DNA of 64,000 nucleotides from assembly GCF_026151205.1 (NCBI RefSeq), contig NC_087079.1, positions 14,012,445 to 14,076,444 of the forward strand, read 5' to 3'. The stretch comes from Bolinopsis microptera. Taxonomy: Eukaryota; Ctenophora; Tentaculata; Lobata; Bolinopsidae. Shown in pieces: positions 1-13,300 of the stretch. The notes beneath the pieces are model-generated. The model was not told the origin of the DNA, searched no databases, and was given only the letters and a program-made list of their open reading frames with translations. Each line of letters starts with the position of its first letter. The stretch's first letter is position 1. The position numbers and the translations under genes were made by a program.

Positions 1-780
1 CCTGGGGCACACCTGGGGCACATCTCGGGCACATCTCGGGCAAAACTATACTACTATATGATGATAGATATCATTATTTATATTACTTATATTGGTGACA
101 GTATTAAACTATATGTATGAGCAATATAATTTAATTTAAGGACAACGCCCCAAACACTTATACCATAACTGAGATGTGATTCAAAGAGAGCATTATATAT
201 TTTCAAATATAGTTCACCAGAATCGAGTGTCGAATTCTACAGATTGCACCAGTCATGGACCGAAGTTTTTTACGAATGTAGTACATATGGGCAGCCCAGT
301 TTAACTTACTATCTATTACAATACCTAGGAATTTGGTATCCTTGACTTTAGTAATAACCTTACCATCGATGAATATTGACCTAGACTCATCTAGCAGGTT
401 AGCACTTTAGCAAATGGTCTGGTCCTAGCACAGGTCTCATCATATTCAGAGGCAGATTTAAAATGGATCATGTAGCAACATTTAGTCATATTGATATGGA
501 GTAGATTACATTTCATGTAAATCGACACATGTTTAAGAACTAAGAACTTCATTGACACCACTCCATCATATATAATCATCCCTTCACAACATCATCACTA
601 GCTGAAGACGATTAACACATTTATTTTGAAAGCTCCTGCGAAAAAAAACTTTTCGTATCTCTTATACGTTTTGAAACAAATCCCCCTCCATGAAGCTAAG
701 ATCATTAACTTATACCACCCTATAGAAACAAGAAGTTATACTAACACTGTCTTGTCTTAAAGTTTTACTCGCAAATTGTC
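1..780. repeat. Non-coding flank with short 11-bp tandem repeat
   Basis: Bases 1-44 are four imperfect copies of an 11-bp unit (CCTGGGGCACA, drifting to TCTCGGGCACA). The remainder to about 780 is AT-rich and shows no convincing exon or repeat domain. Confidence 0.5.
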
Positions 781-798
781 CTTCATGATTAAAGCAAA

Positions 799-1244
799 CG
801 TACTTGATTCTAGTAGCCCCTACCTCCTCGAACTCTACGCAGTTGTTGAATGTACTGTGTTATTGTTATTTGTTCTATGGAAGCTATAAGTCTCTTTGAT
901 TATTACAATACAATGGGTCGTTCACATATTATATAATCAATATTTTAGCAATTTTTAATCAACCGTAATGATTTGGGAACCCCCTCCCCCCTCGGTTGAT
1001 TACGTTATATGTGAACGAACCCTAATCCCAAACTTAACCCCTCAAGAACTGAGCAGACTTATTTTCTAGTTACCATATGAGTAGCATGTTCTTATTGTTA
1101 TTTTACTCAATTCTAAGATCATTAGCTTACACCACCTTAGTCCCTACCTCCTCGGACGTACTTGATTCTAGCTCCTACCTCCTCGAACGTACTTGATTCT
1201 AGTAGCCCCTACCTCCTCGAACTCTACGCAGTTGTTGAGTGTAC
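799..1244. repeat. Local direct duplication (57 bp, two copies plus a partial one)
   Basis: Bases 799-855 and 1188-1244 are almost identical (both run from ACGTACTTGATTCTAG to AGTTGTTGA.TGTAC). A shorter third copy lies near 1157-1175. A MITE copy sits between them. Confidence 0.7.
915..1022. mobile_element. MITE with GGGTCGTTCACATAT inverted ends (copy 1)
   Basis: This short element begins GGGTCGTTCACATATTA and ends with the inverted form TATGTGAACGAACCC. Other copies of the family lie at 2000-2045, 19056-19220 and 44530-44699. It has no coding capacity and is presumably mobilised in trans by a DNA transposase. Confidence 0.7.
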
Positions 1245-1610
1245 AAAATAAATACAGGGTGGCCCAAAAGTGACTACCCACACGCAACCTTTTAATAACT
1301 CACGTAATTCGTCTTCAAATTGCTCCAAAATTTCAGAGATTATAGATATGGTCAAACTTAGATTTCCTGAAAGTTTCGTAAGCCGCGCCCAATTACAGTG
1401 GGCGTGGCGTGACACTCCCTCTTTTTCACTATTGTCTTCATAAAATGAGAACGCTTTAAGCTAAGAACTCCAAATTTTTTGCACACATTTGGCTTGATAA
1501 TTTAAAACCTTTCCCAAAGTTTCAAGTTTATTGTTCAAAATTTGGCTGAGTTATGACCATTTCAAAATTCATCGGATACGTGATCCGAGCACTCAGTCAG
1601 TGATGGGTGA

Positions 1611-2302
1611 CCGACAACTGAACCCAATTGAACCTAGTTCCCACGCAGTTAACAGGTACCCAATCAGCTTAATTGGGTGACCAATCAGCTTAAATCCCAA
1701 AACGACAACTGAACCCAGGTCATATCACAACTGCACTGAAATCAGAAATACGACAACTGAACCCAACGATCAGATTTTCAGGTTCTCCTTCTTCGCAGGG
1801 GACTGTGGTCATTATCACTATAGGATAGATCATGACCACTGTAATTTAGAGCATTGGAGCCCTGTGCTTACCCCGGTAAAATATTAATAAGTGGAGAAAA
1901 ACGTTAAACTTCGTTTTCTCCGCATTTGGTGAATCGTTTTGTTGCTTGTATGAAGGCGATCCTTGGTAGTGAGAACTTATCTACTATGTCTGTCACACTA
2001 AGGGGTCGTACACATATTACGTAACAATATGTGAACGACCCCTTAGGTAGAAGAAGTCAAAGTATCCTCCTCGTTGGTAAGACCACTTCGGGCACTAGCC
2101 AATAAATTTTTGTTGAATATTATAAATAGAAACCAGGCAGCAGCTAAACGGTATTTGGAAACCTGTTTATCTGTTAGTTATTTCTAACTGACGATTGGGT
2201 TCAGTTGTCGTTTCAAAGTTAATTAGGTAGACTGATTGGGTTTAAGATTATTTTCCCAAGCTACCCTGTCTAGAAAAAGTCCAAGTTGGGTTCAGTTGTC
2301 CG
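1611..2302. mobile_element. Nested fold-back element with CGACAACTGAACCCAA repeats
   Basis: The motif CGACAACTGAACCCAA occurs near 1611, 1702 and 1750, and its inverted form TTGGGTTCAGTTGTC near 2202 and 2286. The segment therefore has subterminal repeats in opposite orientation. It lies inside the mariner relative and holds no recognisable gene. Confidence 0.5.
2000..2045. mobile_element. Minimal MITE remnant (46-bp near-palindrome)
   Basis: AAGGGGTCGTACACATATTA runs directly into TATGTGAACGACCCCTT, so only the two inverted ends of the GGGTCGTT family remain. It is nested inside the 1611-2302 fold-back. Confidence 0.65.
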
Positions 2303-3444
2303 GTAGTCGTAGTGATCTCTGCACTTGGTTAATGGCCTGTTTGGCTCACATGCACAGCTTGATTGGTTGCAGGGCTTGTTAGCCCTGCTAGTCACAGGTT
2401 TGTTCCTTACAATCGATAAAAAGGAACGAACTATCCATTGAATCATCGAAAATGGTTCACTATCCTCCCTATACTGCGGAACAACGATGGTTTGTCTACC
2501 TGAAGAAAGAGAATGGGGAGTTCTGCCCTCAGCTTAAACGACAATTTCAAATGAAATTCAACCGACCATCTCTTTGCCGGAAAAGCTGCTTTGATATGCA
2601 TCACAAGATCAAGTTCACTTTTTCTGCAAACGATCGGCGAAGAGTCGGCAGAAGACGACTGCGAGGACCGAAGAAAACATCACCATGGTTGTTTGTGACG
2701 TGATGGATACACCTAAAATTGGCACCCGAAAACGAGCTCCTGCCTTAGACCTCAGCAGAACATCCCTTCAACGAATCCTAAAGCGAGATCTTTCTAACCG
2801 GGCCTATCGGATCACAAAGAAACACCAACTTTTATACCGTGATTCCTGACTTTCCTAAAAAAGTCACGATCTGGTGCGCCATTAGTTCTCGTGGAATCCT
2901 AGGACCTTACTTTTACGAAGAATTTGGTGTTTTCCTGTCTAGCAAAGTCATTATCGCCATCGGTATCCAATCAATCATGATCAGGTCGTCATCTCCTCAG
3001 TATGTTTGGTAAAGCCTAATGAACCTCATTAATACACGCTAACACCTTACTCTTGATCAGAGTGACGAGATCACTGATTGAGTGCAGAGATCACTGACTG
3101 AGTGATTGCCTCGGATCACGTATCCGATGAATTTTGAAATGGTCATAACTCAGCCAAATTTTGAACAATGAACTTGAAACTTTGGGAAAGGTTTTAAATT
3201 ATCAAGCCAAATGTGTGCAAAAAATGTGGAGTTCTTAGCTTAAAGCGTTCTCATTTTATGAAGACAATAGTGAAAAAGAGGGAGTGTCACGCCACGCCCA
3301 CTGTAATTGGGCGTAGCTTACGAAACTTTCAGGACATCTAAGTTTGACCATATCTATAATCTCTGAAATTTTGGTGCAATTTGGAGACAAATTACGTGAG
3401 TTATTAAGAGGTTGCGTGTGGGTAGTCACTTTTGGGCCACCCTG

Positions 3445-4398
3445 TATATACCCAGTCCTAAGCACAAGAGGACTGCACCAGCGAACAGCACTTTGCCTTT
3501 ACACTTAGCTAACTTGTACTTGTACTACAAGTTGCATCTTCAAGTTGTAGATGCGATACTTCATAAGTCATACTGCCATAGATTGGTTCATAATTTATCT
3601 TTCATCTACCAGTATATATACTACCCTTGCAAGCTTACGACACGAAAGTCTCGCGTCCCTTAATACTAGAACCACCCCCATTAGCAAGAACTCCCGTATC
3701 TTGTGTGATCTACGAGTCGAGCAGACAAATCTTAAATATCATTTTAACTTCTTAATGTACAGTTACATCTACTGGTGGATCACACCACTAAATAATAAAT
3801 ATGTCACTATTTGGTGATATGATCTGACCCCTAATTAGTAATTATTGGGGTCCCCCTTTATAGTCGGTCTCTCGTCAGCTGCACTGCTCCGGTCATATTT
3901 GTTCTAAAAACCTCACAAATCTGTCTCGGGCATTTTAAGATTAAACAGCACCTTTAGATTAAACAATACGATATTTTTGGAACAAAATAAAGCAGTGTAG
4001 AGTTCGATTGTTGAGACATGATGAGTTCAGCTATCCCTTTTAAAAGAGCTGCTCTATGCAGTTCAGTAACATTCAGTTCTGCTCCAGGGACTTTGAGCCT
4101 CGTGGACGATAATTCAGTAACTCATTTTTGTCGTGAATTTCACACAGTACTACTATAACCAGAGGCTACTGATCGCTTACAATTACAAAAACTTGGTTAC
4201 TATCTTAACAAGTTTTTGTTTGTATATATTTTTAGTATACATTGGCTGGTACTACTATATAGGTACTACGGGCTAGTATAGTGGTTTGTTATTATAATTC
4301 ATTCAATTTTTATTGTGGCACGAAGGTCAGTTTCCACTAGGAAATTCGTTTTTTACCCTTTTTACAATATTCTACTTTCCAGAATAGCAGCATACAGA
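3445..4398 (+). promoter_or_regulatory. Upstream region of the LDLa/PLAT-like gene, TATA-like box at 4256
   Basis: No exon is visible in this stretch. TATATA at 4256-4261 lies about 140 bp before the inferred start codon and could be a core promoter element. That is inference only. The rest is AT-rich and featureless. Confidence 0.25.
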
Positions 4399-7300
4399 AT
4401 GAACATGTCTCTCAAAATCATTGTGGTCACTGCTTTGATGCTTTTAGCAGTCAGTGCAGTTCTTGGAACAGGTAGGAAAATGACCGAATAATGCATGTTC
4501 AATGCAATGTTGATTTTAACTTTTATAATCGTATATTTCACTCAAGTTTAATATTTTGCTTTATACAGATCTCAGATCTGCGAATTTCCAATGTTTTTTT
4601 CGTTAGTTAGGTACTTAACTCAATAATTAGATGGTGTGATCTGTCACCTGTCATAGTTTTCTAGGAAATAAATAAGTCTAGTAACAAACAAATTAACCCG
4701 CTCCAATACTGACATCTAAAATAAAAACAGTCGCCTGCAGACCGACTTACTCCGGCCATTAAGGTTTTAACCATTTAAATACCGAACCAATAACGTTTCT
4801 CAATGACTTTTTGTGAAACTTGATTTCAAGACAGCTGTTTGTTGACCAACAAACTATAGGGCCCGTGACCGAACTTTTGAGTGGGTTCCATACTCATGGT
4901 CCCCACCGGTGCCCGCGGGACAACCACGCCCATATTTGCTCAATTTTTAGCTTAATTTTGCCAAATCACCTTAACATGGTAGATGGGAGACCGAAGGGAT
5001 GATCTCCACATTTCTTTCAAGGTCCCGGAAATATCTTTCTTGTATTCAATAAGACATTTTGCCTTATTGTTAAACTTCTTTATAAACATGAAGATAATCA
5101 ACCCAGCAACACGCACAATACAAAAACTTTCAGATCAATACAATTGATTGCAGTATTGCAGTTATAAGGTAAACTGCCACCTGCATTTGAATAGAAGGTC
5201 AAGGGTTCGAATCCCAGTGTCAAATAGCTATAAAGATATGTGGATCTACCTTACGTCATTACAATGTGTGGCAGTATCGAGATAGCCCGACCACTGGTCC
5301 GCGGACCACTGTCCGCGGACCACTGTCTGCGGACCACTGTCCGCGGACACCTGTCTACCAGATCATATTACTGTATAATAACAGTATCCCCTGAATCAAG
5401 CAACAGGTGTTTGTGAATAGTTGATTGGTTACCAGATCATATGAATGGTATGTATGGTATCTTGGATGCAATTAGTTACGACTAGCATAATTAATTGTAG
5501 CGTAGTAAATTACTGGATCAAACTATTGATTACGATTCAAATGTGGTCTCTCGGATATAATTAGTTACGAATAATATTGATTGCTCAATGAAATAAATGA
5601 TTACGATTAAAATGTGGTATATAAGTCGTTCGTTTTTGGTGAAGTATTATCAGTTGCCATCATCAACAACAACAACTATTCCAATTCCTGACATGGTACT
5701 CTTCTGTCTAATGGACGAAATCAATGGACCCACCGCCTCCCTAGAGAATGCTCGAGACTTCCTATTCCTTGACACCACCGCTGATTGGAATTCGCGTGCG
5801 ATGATGTGAACCCTGCTGGATTCAGGGGATTACACAGGATTACACAGGATTACACAGGATTAAAATTAAATTATAGATCCATTATCATGGACCGTCATAA
5901 TTGTACAGAGATTAATGAAAACATTCATCTTTCCTTGAAGTCAGGGCCAGGGTTATCCTTAAATCTTAATAATGACTAATTCGCGAGGTTCTCACCAAGT
6001 TGATAGTAAAATTGTTTAAGTTTCGTGCATTTGAATTACGTTGACGCATATCTTCGGTGAAGCTATTTCGCTCTTCGGAGCAGCGAAGGAAATAAGTGCA
6101 CACACAATTGACAGCATAGGAGCGCCTTTCTTGAAATTGAATATACTGTGGGGTGTTTGGTTGAATATTAAGTGAACGGTGGCAGTGAATATGGAGGCTC
6201 TGGTGATTTTGAGGAATTACAGTTGAGTTAGGAGACAAAATTTCCATAAGATGGACTTTGAGATTTGTTTCATTGATATTGCTTGGGTCGGTGATATCAG
6301 TGCTTATTTCAATGAGTGGCATTTGAGAAAGATTTTTGACTAATTTCGACCTCTGTTTTGAATACAAGTCACATATGTAGAGAACATGTGACTCGTCTTC
6401 GATGGTCTCGACACCCATACTTGATTGACACCAGGCACATAGTCTTTGCTCACGGGGTGTGTTGGAGTATCTGCCTTTTTCAATATGGAGATCATGGGCG
6501 CTGATTCTAAGTTTTGTGGTGCTATAACGACGAGAGAAGCCTTTGCATAAGTGTAAGTAGGGCTCTCGTTTAAAGGTGTGTTTGATTGAGTGATAGAATG
6601 AGAGTTTAGAAGAAGTAGATTTCTGATATTCCCAACATTTTTTGAATTGATTGGTTAGAGCTTCGATGATGTTAGGAATTCTATACTTTTTGCTGCATAG
6701 TGGTTTGATACATTGACTAAAATTTGACTGATTTTTGAGGGAGTCTTTTAATAATTTGTGATCACTTACAGGGTTGGGCTCGGCTTTGTTGGCTGCATTT
6801 GTATTGAGAATTCGGTGCGCGGTTACGTGATCTAGTTTGTAAATTTCATCTAGTTCAAGGAGGGGTTTTATGTATCGATACCAAGGTAAGTTTAGTGATT
6901 TTTGTTCTTTTACGGCTGCAGTTACAAACGAATTCGACTTTGATTTTGTATTTAGCCTTTTGAAGTAATTTAATGTTAAGCGAATTGATTGATAAATCAG
7001 AGGAATTCTCCCTGTCTCTCCCCATACACCTACATTTGATGCTTTACGATGGACTCCCAATGCCCATTTTAGGAATGAAATATGCACTCTTTCTTGCAGA
7101 GAGGCGCTGATTTTTTTAAGTAAGTTAGTAGCGGTTGCTTCTGTCGAGTTAATCGTTTTGCAAAGAGATTTGTTGATCGTACTAGTGGGTGTCCATATTG
7201 GAGCACCATATAATAAAATGGGCTTGATGAGAGAGTCGAACAGTGTAAGGAGTGCTTTAAAAGATAACTTTGATCGCATGACAACCCTTTTCAGGCCAAA

Positions 7301-10300
7301 AAATGCACGCATTGCTTTGGTTTTAAGGTTTTGTTGAGCGATCTGCACTTGACCCGATTGATGAAGTTCAAATCCAAGGTAACAATAACTGTCGACAATT
7401 TCAAGATTAGATCCGTTGAGTGTAAATTTGATGTTTTGTACGTCCTGTTTTAACGCTTTCTTACCAAAGATGACTGCTTGAGTTTTGAGTTCATTGATTT
7501 CAATGCCCCACTCCTTACAAAAATTACCGAGAATATTAAGTTGCATTTGAGTGGTTTCCTGGTCGAGTGAAAGGAGTATAAGGTCATCCGCCCACAGCAG
7601 GTGGCTAACAGTAATATTTGAAAGTACGGGGCAATTTGGAAAGTCTAGGAGGCAGGACATATCACTGAGAAAAACTTTAAAAAGGTCAGGTGAGAGTGGG
7701 TGTCCTTGTTCTGTACCTTTACGTATCTGAAAGCGTTTACTGAGATGACCAGATAATTTTATGTAAGCGTACGAGTTTGAGTACATATTTTTGAGGACAT
7801 TGTAAAAGTTTCCAGTTATGCCATTTTTTGCGAGTTTGAGGAAAAGGGCTTGACGGCAGACTGAGTCGAATGCTTTTTTAAAATCAACAAATACTGCATA
7901 TACAGGTTTCCCCAAAAGTTTATATTTTGATGCTATAGTTTTCATGGTTAGTATGTGATCGTATGTTTGAGCTTTCTTTGTGAAGCCTAATTGGTTAGGT
8001 GGATCAGGGCAGTTTTCAGAGCGGAAGTGAATGAGTCGTTCTAAGAGAATAGTTGAGAAGAGTTTTCCTATGACACTGCTGACAGCAACTGCACGGTAGT
8101 TGTCAGGATCCGATTTATTTCCCTTTTTATGAAGTGGAGATATGATGCTGACGTTCCAGGGATAAATTCCTTGTGAGAAGCAGGCGTTAAAGAGGTTCAA
8201 CATAATTAATTTATGATTGGTATCCAGAGATTTTATAATTTCATTATTAATCATGTCGAGCGAGGAAGCTTTACCATTTTTGAGGGATTTTATACTAGAG
8301 TCAAGTTCTGTTGTTGTGATTAAGCTGTTGAGTGACTCAGGATGAGTTGCACCTTGATTTATCAAGTCAGCTTGATCAATCATAGAAACTTTTTTATTTT
8401 CATTTATTGTTTTGTGGTTATCAGAATATAGGTTACCAAAAAAAGACTCGAATCTATTCATATCATGACTGTCAAAATTTAAAGTTTCCTTTTTCTGATT
8501 TTTTAGTTTTTTGAAAGATTGCCAGTTGAGAATTTTCCCCCCCTCTATGTCCTCATTCATACGTGCGAAGAATTCGTTTTTGGCAGAGTTCTTCAAACGC
8601 TTATAGCTACCCTTGACAAGATAATAGTTTTCACGTATAAGGTTGTTTGACGGGAATTTTGAGGTTGCATCTGTAGCTTTACGAAATTCTCTTTTACCTA
8701 ATCTCGTTTTCCAGTTAAACCAAGGTTTGTTTGAGGTGTGAGATTTTTTGGGTGGTTTGGTTTGTTTGAAACACTTCGAGGCCATGTCGCGAAGATGTTC
8801 TGAAAGTCGTTTGTTAATGTCTTTAAGTTCAGTTTCATAATTACGGACATTGTCAGCTAAATTATTTTGATTGGTGAGTAAGTCGATGTTCGATTGGAGT
8901 TCTTGGATTAAGGTCAATGATAGATTTTCTGACTGAGCTTCGAAAAAGTCGTCTTTGTTCTCTTCGTTGATAATGAATCTGGTTGGCGCTGTCTTATATG
9001 TGTCCTGTAATGGGGCACATTGGCTGATCGCGAATCTATTGCATTTTAATTCAGTACTGAGGGGCCTATGATCAGAATGTTCGGTGAATGTCAAGATTTT
9101 GAAGTAGTTGATTCTGATCTTTGTGGAGTTGGTCACTGCAATGTAATCAATAACGCTGCACCCATTTTTTTGGATACTTGTGAAGTTTCCTACAAGATCT
9201 CCTAGGGTACGGCCATTCAGAATAGTGAGTTGGTTATGTTTGACTAGGTTAAGAAAGTGTGTACCATAAGTATTTGTGATAGAGTCTAGTGAGTTTCGGG
9301 GGAGAAAGTTGTCAGGCTCATAATCGTCTGGTAAGGGAACAACGTTGGTTGAGTCTTCTCTTATCATACCCGTTTTTTGTCCTATACGAGAGTTAAAGTC
9401 CCCACACAGTATGACTTCGCCCTCCTCCCGAAGTTCGTTTACAACGTCTTCAATGTTTTTTAAAGCATCTTTGCCATTGTCAGTCGGGTTTGAGGCTGAT
9501 GAATTAAATGGTCTAATGTAAACGTTAACTATGAATGTATCTTCTGATAGGTTAAAGAAATCCTTGTCTAGTCGACAAACAAGGTAGTCTGAACACTCTG
9601 TATTCTTGATAAACTCAATCCCTTCAATAAGCTCATTTTTTATGAGGATACCGACACCTCCTGATTTACCGTCTTTCCTTATGTTGCAGATTGATCGATA
9701 TCCTACCAAGTGAACCTCTCTCCTAATTTCCTGAAGACAGGCTATGTCATGATCTTTGATAACATTTTGAAATGATTTTATTTCAAATTTGCTCCCATCT
9801 ACTGATGAAGGCGATTGGATATTCCAAGAAAGTATTTTTATGCTATTTTTATTAATTGAAACCTGTGTATTTTTTTGTGTGTTTTTAGTCATGGTATAAT
9901 GTGTATAAATGAGAATATATATTATGTGAGTGTAATCACGTTCGACTAAGAGGCGAAGGTTCCAATCCACCTGTAGAACGGATTTTCTTTGGCTTGTTGA
10001 GAACCAATCTTGTCATTTCATGGATACTGTGACGGAAGTTTCCTAGAATGACCTCTTTGCCTCTTGTTGAAAGGTGGACTCCATCGTTCGTGAGATACTC
10101 TCCTATCAGATGATTATCATGCATGAAGTTGGCGTTGGGGTTATAATATAAAGACCGCTCTTTGAAGGGTTTTCGTTCGTTTTTATTAGTTACGGTCACA
10201 AATTCCCAAATTGCATCCCTTATCTCACCAATCCTTGCGTTTGCTTCGTTGTCAGATGTCATTAGTGGCATTGAGAAGAATAACTTTGTACCTATCAGGG

Positions 10301-13300
10301 ATTCCTCTACGAATAGTGAAAATTGAAATATGTTGTCGAGACTTACTCTTAGGTCGAACTTTTGGTTGGCATCATTGACTCCTAGGTGAACATAGATGAA
10401 ATCAGGTTGTGTTCTTAATAATTCGTCTTTGACTTGTTGCTCTTTAAGTCCACCTGTGTCCCGCTTGTTGATTAGAGTCAATTCATGGTTCTTTCCGAGA
10501 GCATTCTTGGTGTCCATACCCTGGACATGTCTCAGGATTGAGTCTGAGATGAGGGTCGTCTTGAACACTTTTGAGGGCGTGGTGGATCCTGAAGTTTGAC
10601 GAGTGAAGTCGGAGTTCTGAGTCCTGGTGAAATTGGAGTTCTGAGTTCTGGTAAAGTTGGAGTTCTGAGCTTGAGTGGAGTTATGAGCTCGAGAAACCGA
10701 GGAAGTCATGCTGAATCCATTGTTTCTCCGGGACAGCAGGTTGTTTTCTCTACTATGAGTTCTTTGATCTCGAAAGGGTGAGGGAGGTTGGTAGGGTGGA
10801 GTGGGTGATAAATCATCGTCATTAGGGGAATAGTCAGGTGGGACATCGGTACTCGCGCCATTCCATCCTTCTGACTGAGTGACTATTTTGTGAATTTCTT
10901 TTATCAACTGTCCGTCTTCCCGAAAGAATGCACTGTTGTAGTAGTTTTTGAGGTCAAATTTTAGTTTTTGAACACTTTTGTCTACTTCGTCCGTTTTCGT
11001 TTCTGCTATGGAAATCTCCGTGAAAACCTCGTCTACTCTGTTTTTGATCCGTGTGGTAGCTGACAAATTTTTCTCCCAGAGGTCTTTGACCTTTTGCATT
11101 TCCTTCTTGCCCACCTCGAGGAGTTTTTCGATTTGCTGGATGCTAGTATCGGAGCATTTAAGGCTGTTAACCTCAGATGTAAGTTTCTCCAACTCCTGTT
11201 TAACGTCAATAACTTGGTTCTCGATAACCGTCTGGACCCATGCGAGAGAGGGGAGTTTCGAGTCTAAGTCCTTATTCAGAGAGGTCCTTGCTGGTTCTTC
11301 GGGTCTAGACATCACATTCATCATTCTTGCTCTCCTTTCTGTAACAGATCCTTCTGTGGAGCAACCATTCCTCGTTAGTTCCTCGTTGAGGATGGGTTCA
11401 GGAAGATGAGCAACACAAGCAATAAGTGTCTCGGGAGGGACCGTGTGGTTCTCCACAAGAATAACTGTCCTTTCGGTGTCTTCGGGAGATGTAGGGCCAA
11501 CGTTGAGATCATCTTTGTTTACATCCAGATGAAGTGAAGCATGGGTCTCAGAGCTAGAGGGCGACCTGATGATTGGATTACTATCCAACAAACTAGATCC
11601 GCCTTGCTCAGTTAAGTAAGAGGTCTGCGCTTCGATCAGTTTGATATCAGTAGCGCTGGTTGAGGTGATAACAATGTCAGGGATATCCGTCGTCTTGTTA
11701 AAGGTCATTTGTAGTCCATTATCTTTTTCTAAGTTAGAGTCAGGTCTAAAGGGATCATCTGCACTAAATCCTTGAGGTTGCTGATGTGTAATAATGTCAG
11801 GTATCTCCATCGTCTTGTTAAAGGTCAATTGTAGTCCATTATCTATTTCTAAGTTAGTAAAGTCAGGTCTAAAGGGATCATCTGCACTAAATCCACCATC
11901 TGTGGAAGATTGAGAGGGAGCCGTTTCTTGCAGAGATGAAACTGAGGTCTGGTCACTTACAAGATTTTCCTCGATCGCAGTTGAAGGGGATCCAATGAAA
12001 AAAAGAACAAGTTGTTCGTTTTGAATATCACTCTTTCCTTTAGGTATGGAATGCATGTACTCAAGAGTGGAATTTCCTGAGAGAACACACAGAGATCCTG
12101 AGTGCATGGGCACCAAATGGGTTACTTTAGTTCCCCGTTTCAGTTTGAGTGATCTTGGGGCCCCAAGAGAAAGAATGGCAACTGTGGGTTTCGCCCCATG
12201 TTTTCCAGCTAGTGTTTCGTAGGGGATATGATCGTTATAACTTGGGAGTCGCCTGATTACTATGTTGGTGATAGTTGTATTAAGTTCAAATATTGAGCTC
12301 GCTGACTTCTCGATTTTCTTGGTGAGGTAGCTGATCTGATTTCTAAGGTTACTCTCCGGGGTCGAGTCATCTGGATGACCCTCAGACTCTACGCAATCAT
12401 CTTCGATCTCCAGATCTATCTCTTGACGGCTACTCGTTTGGTTAGGGTAATTTGATATATCAATATTCAGCTCACTAAGCAGCAGTTCAGCGGCGTCGAA
12501 GTCAATAAAATCCTCGATGTAGTGTAAAGTACATTTCTTTTTCCTTTGATCCAGGATGTATACCCCGTTCTCTGTGATGGCCTTTGGTTTATTTGACTGT
12601 TTCTTTTTCCTCATTTCTTGACTTGAACTGCACTCACTGACACTCCTCTCACTGACACTCCTCTCACCTGCACTCCTCTCATTTGCACTACCAGATGCAC
12701 TGCTCTGCTCGGAGTAGCTCCTCATTCTGCGCGAAATCTTCTCTCCGGGATTCCAGTACGGACTTAAGGTTTTTGGTAAGCGAGGTGGTTGACTGCTTGA
12801 AAGAGTTTCCTTGGGGTGTGCTTTCTTAGGAGTGCTGTTTGAGTTCTGTGATCTGGAGTCATCGGTATGATCTTCTTCTCGGACCATAAAAACTTGAAGT
12901 TGCTGATTGAGGGATGGAGTAGGTAGATATCTTTTTTTCACCGTAACAAGCGTTGAACTGTAGGTATCCAAAGGTTCCAAATGAAATTTAGAGAATTCAA
13001 ATGAGCCGACGATAGAGCAAACGGCCAACATAAAAACAAATGTCAAAAAAACCTGATACCTTGTCAAAGTGTTTTTATACTTCAAAATTTGCTCCAAATT
13101 TTGCTCCAAATTTTGCTCCCAAATTTTATTATGGCACAGGATGTGTGAGGTTGGTGAGATGAAAGAATATTCGAGATTGGGCGTTTCTATGCTATCATAG
13201 AGATTACGCGGCACTTCGGCTCTGCCGCATTGGGTCGGACGGGTCTCGGAAAAAGCAAGCGCAGGTACACGAGCGCGACGAACGTGGCCACAAGCGAGGA

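Larger units (their letters stand above)
1255..3444 (+). mobile_element. Decayed Tc1/mariner-superfamily transposon with ~345-bp inverted ends
   Basis: The ends are CAGGGTGGCCCAAAAGTGAC at 1255 and its reverse complement ending at 3444, each flanked by TA (1253-1254 and 3445-3446), the target site of IS630/Tc1/mariner elements. The inverted arms run to about 1255-1603 and 3087-3444. Inside are transposase traces: a first helix-turn-helix start near 2452-2560 (YTAEQRWFVYLKKENG), a second helix-turn-helix near 2725-2830 (RTSLQRILKRDL), and the start of the catalytic domain near 2850-2930 (KKVTIWCAISSRGILGPYF). Stops, frameshifts and a missing catalytic core make it inactive. Two other elements are nested at 1611-2302 and 2000-2045. 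Confidence 0.75.

Noticed and set aside
10978-11409. Plus-strand gene opposite LINE ORF1
   Set aside because: It is a shadow of the ORF1 coiled-coil coding region and has no domain.
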